Of a DNA stretch of 8,865 bases, positions 1 through 5,303 are shown in pieces. Below the pieces are notes generated by a model. It saw nothing but the letters and a program-made list of their open reading frames with translations, had not been told where the DNA came from and did not search any database. Every line of letters begins with the position of its first letter. Within the stretch, counting starts at the first letter, position 1. Both the position numbers and the translations under genes were made by a program. This DNA comes from DATHSN01 sp035464115 (GTDB taxonomy: Bacteria > Actinomycetota > Acidimicrobiia > Acidimicrobiales > SKKL01): positions 1-8,865 of the forward strand of contig DATHSN010000134.1 of the NCBI GenBank assembly GCA_035464115.1, given 5' to 3'.

Positions 1-124
1 CGTCCGGGGTCACGAGCACCGCCCCGGGGCCGAGCCGACCACCGAGGGCAGCCGCCCGGTCGTCACGAGCCGAGCACGGCGTCGACGAGCGCGTCGACGC
101 TCGGGACCCGGTCGTGGCCGTCAT
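1..124 (-). CDS. Possible 5' fragment of a minus-strand gene, unnamed
   Basis: This is a weak call at the window edge. On the minus strand one frame stays open from an ATG at 124 to the edge (41 codons). Its last 21 codons end almost always in G or C, as real genes here do. They read DDRAAALGG followed by RLGPGAVLVTPD, which faintly recalls the first residues of FAD-linked oxidases of the glycolate oxidase type (a short alternating stretch ending in a TDPD-like motif). Against it: the ATG lies inside the HAD gene, giving a 62-base overlap in another frame, there is no ribosome binding site before it, and residues 1-20 are low-complexity Thr/Ser/Arg. A GTG overlapping the HAD stop codon (64-66) leads to a stop after 18 codons. 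The true start, and whether the gene exists, cannot be settled without the sequence to the left. Confidence 0.22.
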   Translation of the reverse strand, partial: MTATTGSRASTRSSTPCSARDDRAAALGGRLGPGAVLVTPD

Positions 125-785
125 CGGCGCAGATCCCGTAGGGGTCGAGCTGCACCGGGTGCATCCCCGCGGCCCGGGCACCGACCACGTCGGCGGCCGC
201 GGTGTCGCCCAGGTAGACGCACCGGTGCGGGTCGATCCCCCGATCGGCGAGCACGGCGAGCGCGGGGGCGAACGTGGCCGGATCGGGCTTCTCGACGCCG
301 ACCACGTGTGAGTCGACGACGTGGAGCACCTCGACGCCGTCCCCCGGCCCGACCTGGGCGATGGCGGAGCGCCGCAGCAGCTCCTCCACCGTGCCGTCGG
401 CGTTGCTGACGATGGCCACCGGCACGCCGGCCGCCACCAGCCGGCGCAGGGCCGCGACCGCGGGCCGCTGCACCCAGCTCCACACCTCGAGCGCCGGCGA
501 GCGCCAGGCCGGCTCGAACGCAGCGGGCGCGACCTCGGCTCCGCAGGTGGCCACCGTCGCATAGGTGCGCAGGTAGGCCGCCCACCGTGCCTCGCGGTCG
601 AGCCCGGCCCGGAACCCGGCGTCGAGCGCGGCGGTGGCCTCGTAGTGCGCCCGGTGGAACACCGCGTCGTCGTCGCTCGGCACCACCCCCAGGGCGGCGA
701 GCGCGGGGCGCAGCACCACCGGCGTGGGCAGCACGAACACCCCGCCCACGTCGAACACCACGGCATCGGGTCGCACGGCGATCAC
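63..785 (-). CDS. HAD-superfamily hydrolase (phosphatase-like, C1 cap)
   Basis: The 240-residue protein shows the four HAD motifs in order. Motif I is FDVGGV with nucleophile D12; motif II is SNADG with S127; motif III is K166 in VEKPDP; motif IV is GDTAAAD with D194 and D199. A mostly helical cap of about 90 residues lies between motifs I and II, as in subfamily I members such as the YihX-like or epoxide-hydrolase-N-terminal-like phosphatases. The second Asp of the usual DxD is Gly14 here; other members carry Gly or Asn there, so this need not mean loss of activity. It is probably a cytosolic phosphatase or dehalogenase-like hydrolase; the substrate cannot be read from the sequence. I chose the GTG at 785 because TAGGTT lies exactly 7 nt before it. 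The frame stays open to a GTG at 818, which would add 11 unconvincing residues and place the promoter inside the gene. GTG at 776 is a further alternative. Confidence 0.85.
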   Translation of the reverse strand: MIAVRPDAVVFDVGGVFVLPTPVVLRPALAALGVVPSDDDAVFHRAHYEATAALDAGFRAGLDREARWAAYLRTYATVATCGAEVAPAAFEPAWRSPALEVWSWVQRPAVAALRRLVAAGVPVAIVSNADGTVEELLRRSAIAQVGPGDGVEVLHVVDSHVVGVEKPDPATFAPALAVLADRGIDPHRCVYLGDTAAADVVGARAAGMHPVQLDPYGICADDGHDRVPSVDALVDAVLGS

Positions 786-792
786 GACGCCG

Positions 793-798
793 AACCTA
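793..798 (-). promoter_or_regulatory. Predicted -10 element TAGGTT of the HAD gene
   Basis: TAGGTT on the minus strand fits the TANNNT form of actinobacterial -10 boxes and is followed by 7 nt and then GTG (785). This places transcription start at or next to the start codon, as for a leaderless mRNA. I see no -35 element. Confidence 0.5.
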
Positions 799-861
799 CC
801 GGTCGCCGGACGCGCCACGGCCGCCGGCCCGCAGGACCGACGGCCGTGGACGACGCAGAGC

Positions 862-2004
862 TCAGCTGGCCTCGGCGCGGTCCTTGGCGACCTCGTCGAG
901 CAGCTCGTACTCCTCGCCGGTGTCGACCCAGTCCTCGAACTGGGTGACGCCGAGCGTGTCGAACCGCTTGCGGAGCCAGCCGTCGTTGGCGTCGAGCAGG
1001 CCCAGCTTCTTGCAGTTCGGGACGATCTTGGAGAACAGGAGCTGCTGGAACGGGTCCTGGTTCTTCTCCTCGTCGGTGCGCCGGAAGATGCGGATGGCCT
1101 CGCGCGGGTCGACGCCCATCGATGCCCACACCTCTTGCTGCAGGAAGCGGTCGCGCATGCGCACCGCGGCCTCGAAGGCGAACTCCTGGCGCTCGAGCAT
1201 CTCCGAGGAGCTCAGGCTCTCGTAGTACTCCTTGAGCGAGAGCACCCCGAACGCCACGTGGCGGGCCTCGTCGCTCATGACGTAGCGCAGGAGCTGCTTG
1301 AGCAGCGGATCCTGGGTGGTCTGGTGGGCCATGCCGAACGCGGCGAGGGCCAGGCCCTCGACCATGATCTGCATGCCGAGGTAGGTCATGTCCCACCGGC
1401 TGTCGAGGATGATGTCGTCGAGCAGCAGCTTGAGGTGGGTGTTGATCGGGTGGTGGCCCGACATCTTGGTGTCGAGGTACTTGGCGAACACCTCGACGTG
1501 GCGGGCCTCGTCCATCACCTGGGTGGCGGCGTAGTACTTGGCGTCGATCCACGGCACCGTCTCGACGATCTTGGCGGTGCAGATCAAGGCGCCCTGCTCA
1601 CCGTGCATGAACTGGCTGAGGCTCCAGTTCTGCGAGGAGATGGCGTACTCGAGCCACTCCTTGTCGCCCCACTTCTCGAGCGAGGTGCCGGTGAGGTCGA
1701 CGCCGAGCTCGGCGAAGCCCTCCTTCGACGGCACGCCCATGCCCTCGCGCACGAGCTTCTCCTGGTCGACCTCGATCGACCAGTCGAGGTCGGTCTCGCC
1801 GTTCCACTGCGAGTGCTTGGCCTTCTCGTAGAGCTTGTTGAGCGCCGGGCGGGCGCCCTTGTTGTAGTCCCACGTGAAGATGGCGTCGGCGTTGTCGCGC
1901 ACGGTGTGGATCGCCTCGTCGCGATCGTGGTTCGTCATCGCCAAGATGGCGTCGAGGTCGTCGACGTCGGCCCGGCCGATGATGTCCTCGTTCGTCGCGC
2001 TCAT
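862..2004 (-). CDS. Ferritin-like diiron protein, function unknown
   Basis: This 380-residue protein belongs to the ferritin-like/ribonucleotide reductase small-subunit fold. The six expected iron ligands are visible: E136 (in HGEQGAL), E166 and H169 (in DEARHVEVF), E216 (in MVEGLAL), and E246 and H249 (in DEARHVAFG). The two halves repeat the same Glu, 30 residues, ExxH spacing, the signature of a four-helix bundle carrying two metals. No signal peptide or membrane segment is seen, so it should be cytosolic. Such proteins activate O2 as oxygenases, desaturases, N-oxygenases (AurF-like) or radical generators; the reaction here cannot be assigned. The C-terminal 90 residues (about 290-380) are rich in charged and aromatic residues and lie beyond the iron site. 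The ATG at 2004 follows a GGGGGTG ribosome-binding-like site 10 nt upstream. Its promoter overlaps a perfect palindrome, so it is likely under a dedicated repressor. The HAD gene lies downstream on the same strand but has its own promoter signal. Confidence 0.85.
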   Translation of the reverse strand: MSATNEDIIGRADVDDLDAILAMTNHDRDEAIHTVRDNADAIFTWDYNKGARPALNKLYEKAKHSQWNGETDLDWSIEVDQEKLVREGMGVPSKEGFAELGVDLTGTSLEKWGDKEWLEYAISSQNWSLSQFMHGEQGALICTAKIVETVPWIDAKYYAATQVMDEARHVEVFAKYLDTKMSGHHPINTHLKLLLDDIILDSRWDMTYLGMQIMVEGLALAAFGMAHQTTQDPLLKQLLRYVMSDEARHVAFGVLSLKEYYESLSSSEMLERQEFAFEAAVRMRDRFLQQEVWASMGVDPREAIRIFRRTDEEKNQDPFQQLLFSKIVPNCKKLGLLDANDGWLRKRFDTLGVTQFEDWVDTGEEYELLDEVAKDRAEAS

Positions 2005-2014
2005 GTGTGCTGCG

Positions 2015-2021
2015 CACCCCC
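2015..2021 (-). promoter_or_regulatory. Ribosome binding site of the diiron gene
   Basis: GGGGGTG lies on the minus strand 10 nt upstream of the ATG at 2004. It is close to the GGAGGTG consensus and supports this start. Unlike most genes here, this one therefore has a proper leader of about 70 nt. Confidence 0.5.
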
Positions 2022-2066
2022 GTGTGATGTGTGACGTCGGTCTCGACGCCGCTGGCGTTCGGGCGA

Positions 2067-2081
2067 CTGTACGCCGTACAG
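2067..2081. promoter_or_regulatory. Perfect 15-bp palindrome, probable repressor operator
   Basis: CTGTACG-C-CGTACAG is a perfect inverted repeat with 7-bp arms around one base. It overlaps the last two bases of the predicted minus-strand -10 (2080-2085) and covers the expected transcription start of the diiron gene. A dyad with TGTAC/GTACA half-sites at this position is typical of TetR-type or similar dimeric repressors. The regulator itself is not encoded in the window, and the factor family is inference. Confidence 0.55.
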
Positions 2082-2085
2082 CCTA
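2080..2085 (-). promoter_or_regulatory. Predicted -10 element TAGGCT of the diiron gene
   Basis: TAGGCT on the minus strand matches TANNNT and resembles the TAGGKT elements of neighbouring genes. Transcription would start around 2073 and leave a leader of roughly 70 nt. It overlaps the palindrome at 2067-2081. Confidence 0.4.
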
Positions 2086-2127
2086 CCGGGGGAAGTGACG
2101 CTCGCCACACCGGGTGCCGCGCGTCGC

Positions 2128-2133
2128 TAGGTT
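2128..2133 (+). promoter_or_regulatory. Predicted -10 element TAGGTT of the F420-type oxidoreductase
   Basis: TAGGTT is followed by CGGCG, the same run of bases as after the TAGGTT of the HAD gene. The start codon is 35 nt further on and has its own ribosome binding site, so this transcript would carry a short leader of about 28 nt. Confidence 0.5.
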
Positions 2134-2153
2134 CGGCGCCACCCACCCGCGAC

Positions 2154-2160
2154 GAGAGGA
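2154..2160 (+). promoter_or_regulatory. Ribosome binding site deciding the GTG start at 2169
   Basis: GAGAGGA ends 8 nt before the GTG at 2169. This fixes the start of the oxidoreductase there, rather than at an upstream in-frame ATG (2031) that would precede the promoter. Confidence 0.6.
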
Positions 2161-2168
2161 CCACCGCC

Positions 2169-3074
2169 GTGCGCCCCACCTTCGGTGTCCACACCGGGCT
2201 GCAGAACACCAGCGTGGCCGAGCTGCGCGACCTGTGGCGCCGCATCGAGGAGGGCCCGTTCGACTGGATCTCGATCTGGGACCACTTCTACTCGGCCGAC
2301 TTCGCCGGGGCGCACTGCCTCGAGGCGGTCGCCGCCCACGCCGCGCTGGCGTGCGAGACCACCCGGGTGCGGTGCGGTTCGCTCGTCTACTGCGCCGGCT
2401 ACCGCCACCCGGCGGTGCTGGCCAACGCCATCGCCACCATCGACCACCTGTCGGGGGGCCGGGCCGACATCGGCCTCGGCGCGGGCTGGGCGTTCAACGA
2501 GTACGCCGCCTACGGCATCGACTTCCCCTCGGCGAAGGTGCGCCTCGACATCCTCGAGGAGTCGGCCACCTGCGTGCGGGGGCTCCTGCGCGACGAGACC
2601 ACCGACTTCGAGGGCGAGCACTTCCGGCTCACCGACGCCCGCTGCGAGCCCAAGCCGGTGCAGGCGGCCCTGCCGATCTGGATCGGCGGCGGCGGCGAGA
2701 AGCGCACCTTGCGCATCGCCGCCCGCCTGGCCGACGGGTGGAACGTGCCGTTCGTGTCGCCCGAGACGTTCGCCCACAAGCGCGAGGTGCTGGCCGGCCA
2801 CGCCGCCGACGTCGGCCGCTCCATCGACGACATCCGCTGCACGGTCAACGTGGGCCTGTGCCCCACCGAGGACGACCTGCAGGCCCAGTTCGGCGGGCTG
2901 GCCGAGGCGGTGCGCCCCGGGGTGCTCATGGGCAGCCGGCGCGAGATGGTCGAGCACCTCGAGCGCTACGTGGCGGCGGGAGCCCAGCAGATCAACCTGG
3001 CCATGCGGGCCCCGTGGCAGCTGGAGCACCTCGAGGCCATGGCGGCCACGATCGAGGCCATGCCGACCCGCTGA
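2169..3074 (+). CDS. LLM-class (luciferase-like) F420-dependent oxidoreductase
   Basis: This 301-residue protein is a luciferase-like monooxygenase-fold (TIM-barrel) enzyme of the type that usually uses coenzyme F420 in actinobacteria. Diagnostic segments are WISIWDHFYS (residues 33-42), an early-barrel strand ending in Asp-His; GRADIGLGAGW (97-107) followed by a Tyr-rich FNEYAAYGIDFP stretch; and LPIWIGGGGEKRTLRIAARL (168-187) followed by ADGWN, which binds the cofactor phosphate in relatives. The length is normal for the family and no domain is missing. It should be a cytosolic hydride-transfer enzyme; the substrate is unknown. F420 rather than FMN use is inferred from family and host type. 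The start at 2169 is set by GAGAGGA 8 nt upstream; translation from the upstream ATG at 2031 would add 46 residues with no family character. It is divergent from the diiron protein and convergent with the PH-SHOCT gene, 65 bp away. Confidence 0.88.
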   Translation: MRPTFGVHTGLQNTSVAELRDLWRRIEEGPFDWISIWDHFYSADFAGAHCLEAVAAHAALACETTRVRCGSLVYCAGYRHPAVLANAIATIDHLSGGRADIGLGAGWAFNEYAAYGIDFPSAKVRLDILEESATCVRGLLRDETTDFEGEHFRLTDARCEPKPVQAALPIWIGGGGEKRTLRIAARLADGWNVPFVSPETFAHKREVLAGHAADVGRSIDDIRCTVNVGLCPTEDDLQAQFGGLAEAVRPGVLMGSRREMVEHLERYVAAGAQQINLAMRAPWQLEHLEAMAATIEAMPTR

Positions 3075-3139
3075 CCCACGGGGCTCGGCGCGGCCTCGAG
3101 AGCATCGCCGCCGCGCGCCCACCGGAGCAGGCGACGACG

Positions 3140-3766
3140 TCAGGACCCGAGGAGCTTGGCCTTCTGCGCCGCGAACTCGGCCTCGGAGATCACGCCGCGC
3201 GTCCGCAGGTCGTCGAGCTTGGCCAGCTCCTCGGCCACCGAGACCGAGGGGGCCCCGCCGCCGCTCGAGCTGGCGATGCGGTCGAACTTGCGGTTCTCGT
3301 TGTTCTCCATGGCCACGTAGATCTCGTTCTGCACGGCCTGGGGCTTGCGGATGTCGTCGAACTCCTGACGGCCTTCGGCGCTGGCCGACTCGACGACGAG
3401 ATCGCCCGCCCCGATGACGCGCTCGAAGAGGTTCTGCGAGGAGAACACGGTGTTGATCCGCTCGAGCGGGATCTCGATGCCGGTGCGGCTCACCAGGCCC
3501 GAGCGGTAGATGAGCCGGTCGGAGGTGAGCACGAAGTGGGTGGAGACCCACTGGGCGTAGGAGATGCCGAACCAGCCGAGGGCGGCGAGGATGCCGACGC
3601 CCACCAGCAGGCTCAGCGCGTCGGGCCAGTCGTTGGCCACGACGATGATGCCGATGAGCACGGCGCCGGCGAGCGCGGCCGCCGACGGCACGATGCGCCA
3701 CCAGTGCGGCTTGAGATCGAGGAGCAGCTGCTCCTGGCCGTGCATGTAGTCCTCGGGGAATCCCAC
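3140..3766 (-). CDS. Membrane protein with bacterial PH domain and C-terminal SHOCT domain
   Basis: The 208-residue protein starts with a short cytosolic segment, then two membrane helices (about 24-44 and 50-70). A bacterial PH-like domain follows (about 74-128), with the family pattern FVLTSDRLIYRSG, IPLERINTV and LVVESA; this is the bPH2/DUF304 type also found in YdbS-like proteins. A Ser/Gly linker (165-175) leads to a SHOCT module (about 179-208, LAKLDDLRTRGVISEAEF plus the terminal KAKLLGS), a short oligomerisation-type C-terminal domain. The domain order is common in actinobacterial membrane proteins of unknown role, with links to membrane stress suggested for some relatives. The GTG at 3766 lies 7 nt after TACGCT, a -10-like hexamer. 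It is the last gene of the minus-strand run; the deformylase stop is only 25 nt upstream, so read-through from that gene is also possible. Confidence 0.85.
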   Translation of the reverse strand: MGFPEDYMHGQEQLLLDLKPHWWRIVPSAAALAGAVLIGIIVVANDWPDALSLLVGVGILAALGWFGISYAQWVSTHFVLTSDRLIYRSGLVSRTGIEIPLERINTVFSSQNLFERVIGAGDLVVESASAEGRQEFDDIRKPQAVQNEIYVAMENNENRKFDRIASSSGGGAPSVSVAEELAKLDDLRTRGVISEAEFAAQKAKLLGS

Positions 3767-3773
3767 GGCCGGC

Positions 3774-3779
3774 AGCGTA
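3774..3779 (-). promoter_or_regulatory. Possible -10 element TACGCT of the PH-SHOCT gene
   Basis: TACGCT on the minus strand fits TANNNT and lies 7 nt before the GTG at 3766, the same spacing as the TAGGKT elements, but the hexamer itself is less like them. Confidence 0.3.
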
Positions 3780-3791
3780 CGCCGCGTGCGC

Positions 3792-4289
3792 TCAGCGGTA
3801 CACCTTCCGTCGGAACACCCGGTCGTGGGCCACCACCCGGTCGAGGAACACCAGCCCGTCGAGGTGGTCGATCTCGTGCTGGACCGCCCGGGCCTCGAAC
3901 GCGTCGCACTCGAGCACCCGCTCGTCGCCGTCGGGCGTGACGCCCCGCACCACCAGCAGGGTGGCCCGGGCGACGTCGCCGGTGAGGTCGGGGACGCTCA
4001 TGCACCCCTCGCGCCCGATGTCGCGCCCGTGGGCGAGCAGGACCTCGGGGTTGAACAGCACCACCTCGCCGTGACACGACCGCGCCTTCTTGTGGCCGGT
4101 GACGTCGATGCAGAACGCCCGCAGCCCGACGCCGATCTGCGGTGCCGCCACCCCCACCGAGTGCGACGAGGCGCGCATGGTGTCGAGCAGGTCGGCCGCC
4201 AGGGCGCGCGTCGCGTCGCCGAACTCCGAGACGGCCGCCGCTGGCTGCTTGAGGACCGCGCCGGGGACCGAGACGATGGGCCGGATCAC
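3792..4289 (-). CDS. def: Peptide deformylase
   Basis: This 165-residue enzyme removes the formyl group from the initiator methionine of nascent proteins at the ribosome. All three deformylase motifs are present. Motif 1 is SVGVAAPQIG (44-53). Motif 2 is EGCMS (94-98), with metal ligand C96. Motif 3 is QHEIDHLDG (137-145), with ligands H138 and H142 and catalytic E139. Motif 1 usually begins with Gly (GxGxAAPQ) and has Ser44 here, a modest departure in the substrate-binding loop. The length is typical of a short bacterial form, and the Arg/Lys-rich tail ends RRKVYR. The start is a GTG at 4289, 7 nt after the TGA of the ACT gene and without a ribosome binding site, which points to translational coupling. 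No methionyl-tRNA formyltransferase gene is adjacent, so this may be either the main or a second deformylase. Confidence 0.93.
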   Translation of the reverse strand: MIRPIVSVPGAVLKQPAAAVSEFGDATRALAADLLDTMRASSHSVGVAAPQIGVGLRAFCIDVTGHKKARSCHGEVVLFNPEVLLAHGRDIGREGCMSVPDLTGDVARATLLVVRGVTPDGDERVLECDAFEARAVQHEIDHLDGLVFLDRVVAHDRVFRRKVYR

Positions 4290-4296
4290 GGGCGGA

Positions 4297-4833
4297 TCAC
4301 AACACGTCGGCGTCGGACTCGTGCATCGACCACTCGACCCCGAGCTCGGCGGCCACCGCGCCCAACCGGTCGCGCAGCGCGTCGACGGCGACGTCGTCGG
4401 GGACCACGACCTCGAGCAGCATGGCGTAGACGGGGTGGGCGGGGTCGCCGATGACCCGGGTGGTGAGGTCGACGATGTTGACCCCCACGTCGGCGAGGGC
4501 GGCGGTGACCCGGTGGACGCTGCCGGGACGGTCGGCGCCGTAGACGGCCAGGTTCCAGGGCGCGCCCGCCACGTCGGCCGTGGCCGCCGCGCTGGGGCGC
4601 ACCGAGACGTCGAGTCCGAGCTCGGCGGCCGGCGCGGCGAGCGCCGCCTCGACCGCGTCGCGATCGACCCCGGACGGGGCCCGCACGATGAGCACCATGG
4701 CGAAGCGGCCCCGCAGGATCGTCATCGAGGTGTCCTCGAGGTTGCAGTCGAGGGCCGCCAGGGCACCGGTGACGCCCGCCACCACACCTGGTCGGTCGGC
4801 CCCCACGGCCGTGATCGCCAGCTCGGTCGCCAT
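4297..4833 (-). CDS. Double-ACT-domain regulatory protein (GcvR-like)
   Basis: The 178-residue protein is made of two ACT domains in tandem, at about 5-78 and 93-168. Each starts with a beta strand and the GADRPG turn (residues 11-16 and 99-104), where small ligands such as amino acids bind in this fold; the helix and the strand after it follow as expected (VVAGVTGALAALDCNLEDTS, then RGRFAMVLIV). No catalytic or DNA-binding domain is attached. This matches the GcvR/ACT_6 group, which acts by protein contact or ligand sensing; the E. coli member represses glycine cleavage genes. The target here is unknown, since no glycine cleavage genes are near. The ATG at 4833 is preferred because GAGGAG lies 4 nt before it; an ATG four codons earlier (4845) has none. 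It is followed by peptide deformylase after 7 nt. Confidence 0.85.
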   Translation of the reverse strand: MATELAITAVGADRPGVVAGVTGALAALDCNLEDTSMTILRGRFAMVLIVRAPSGVDRDAVEAALAAPAAELGLDVSVRPSAAATADVAGAPWNLAVYGADRPGSVHRVTAALADVGVNIVDLTTRVIGDPAHPVYAMLLEVVVPDDVAVDALRDRLGAVAAELGVEWSMHESDADVL

Positions 4834-4837
4834 CGCG

Positions 4838-4843
4838 CTCCTC
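4838..4843 (-). promoter_or_regulatory. Ribosome binding site deciding the ACT gene start
   Basis: GAGGAG on the minus strand sits 4 nt before the ATG at 4833. It overlaps the alternative ATG at 4845, so only the downstream ATG can be served by it. Confidence 0.5.
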
Positions 4844-4845
4844 AT

Positions 4846-4884
4846 GGTCGGGTGGATCGGTCGGGTGGATCGGTCGGGTGGATC
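4846..4884. repeat. Three perfect 13-bp direct repeats before the ACT gene
   Basis: GGTCGGGTGGATC occurs three times with no mismatch and no spacer, and a degenerate partial copy follows to about 4891. The array fills nearly the whole 58-bp gap between the metallopeptidase stop codon and the ACT gene start. On the transcribed strand the unit reads GATCCACCCGACC. It may bind a regulator, affect the transcript leader, or be a slippage product. Confidence 0.9.
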
Positions 4885-4891
4885 GGGTGGG

Positions 4892-5236
4892 TCAGGCCCA
4901 GCCCAGCTCGTCGAGGCGGTCGTCGTCGATCCCGAAGTGGTGGGCCACCTCGTGGACCACGGTGACGAGCACCTCCTCGACGACCGCGTCCTCGTCGTCG
5001 GCGATCGCGCAGATGGGCAGGCGGTAGATGGTGATGCGGTCGGGCAGCTCGAGGCCGCCGTAGGCCTCGCGCTCGGTGAGGGGGATCCCCTCGTAGAGGC
5101 CGAGCAGGCCCTCCTCGTCGGGCTCGTCGTCGACCAGCACGACGACGTTGTCCATGAGCGCGCCCAGCGCCTCGGGGATCCGGTCGAGGGCATCGCCGAC
5201 GAGCTGCTCGAACCGCTCCGGGTCGACCTCGATCAC
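4892..5236 (-). CDS. Zincin-like metallopeptidase family protein (minimal MMP-like)
   Basis: The protein is 114 residues, the usual small size of the zincin_1 (formerly DUF1025) family. The zinc motif HEVAH (95-99) continues as HFGIDD, giving HExxHxxGxxD with D105 as likely third ligand; the core LPDRITIYRLPI (64-75) is also typical of the family. N-terminal residues 1-30 form the amphipathic helix expected before the motif. No signal peptide is present, so it should be cytosolic. Peptidase activity has not been clearly shown for this family, and the substrate is unknown. The GTG at 5236 lies 7 nt after TAGGGT, which makes this start much more likely than longer in-frame extensions. It is the first gene of the minus-strand run ending with the PH-SHOCT gene, and it is divergent from the helicase across a 67-bp gap. 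Confidence 0.87.
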   Translation of the reverse strand: MIEVDPERFEQLVGDALDRIPEALGALMDNVVVLVDDEPDEEGLLGLYEGIPLTEREAYGGLELPDRITIYRLPICAIADDEDAVVEEVLVTVVHEVAHHFGIDDDRLDELGWA

Positions 5237-5243
5237 GGCGCCG

Positions 5244-5249
5244 ACCCTA
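5244..5249 (-). promoter_or_regulatory. Predicted -10 element TAGGGT of the metallopeptidase gene
   Basis: TAGGGT on the minus strand, then CGGCGCC (7 nt), then GTG at 5236. Hexamer and spacing match the HAD gene promoter and imply a leaderless mRNA. Confidence 0.55.
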
Positions 5250-5260
5250 GCGGTGGTGGT

Positions 5261-5287
5261 CGGGGGCCCGGGCGCCGTGGGCCCCCG
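5261..5287. promoter_or_regulatory. 9-bp inverted repeat in the divergent promoter region
   Basis: CGGGGGCCC (5261-5269) and GGGCCCCCG (5279-5287) are perfect inverted copies around a 9-base spacer. The repeat lies between the two predicted -10 boxes, and its right arm ends 4 nt before the helicase -10, so a bound protein would cover that gene's -35 region. There is no T-run, so it is not a normal terminator. It might simply reflect the GC richness. Confidence 0.45.
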
Positions 5288-5291
5288 TCGG

Positions 5292-5297
5292 TAGGGT
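5292..5297 (+). promoter_or_regulatory. Predicted -10 element TAGGGT of the helicase gene
   Basis: TAGGGT, then GACGCG (6 nt), then GTG at 5304. There is no ribosome binding site, which fits leaderless transcription. No -35 box is visible; that place is taken by the inverted repeat. Confidence 0.55.
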
Positions 5298-5303
5298 GAC
5301 GCG

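Noticed and set aside
724..2034. Long plus-strand open frame (436 codons) antisense to the diiron gene
   Set aside because: Its protein is a Val/Leu/His/Asp/Glu-rich composition typical of the complement of a high-GC gene, it has no motif, and the minus strand encodes a full diiron ligand set there.
3075..3139. Imperfect GC hairpin (GGCGCGGC near 3087 and GCCGCGCGCC near 3110) as a terminator between convergent genes
   Set aside because: The arms need a two-base bulge and no T-run follows on either strand; in DNA this GC-rich such a match is expected by chance.
2127..3701. Long minus-strand open frame (524 codons) spanning the oxidoreductase and PH-SHOCT genes
   Set aside because: It crosses two well-supported genes in other frames, is dominated by Arg/Ala/Gly/His, and shows no domain.
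4846..4884. Replication iterons or DnaA boxes
   Set aside because: The 13-bp repeats are not followed by AT-rich DNA or DnaA-box-like sequences, and no replication genes are near.
5200..5303. SOS (LexA) box upstream of the helicase
   Set aside because: A CGAAC-like half-site near 5209 has no matching GTTCG half-site at the right distance, and it lies inside the metallopeptidase gene.
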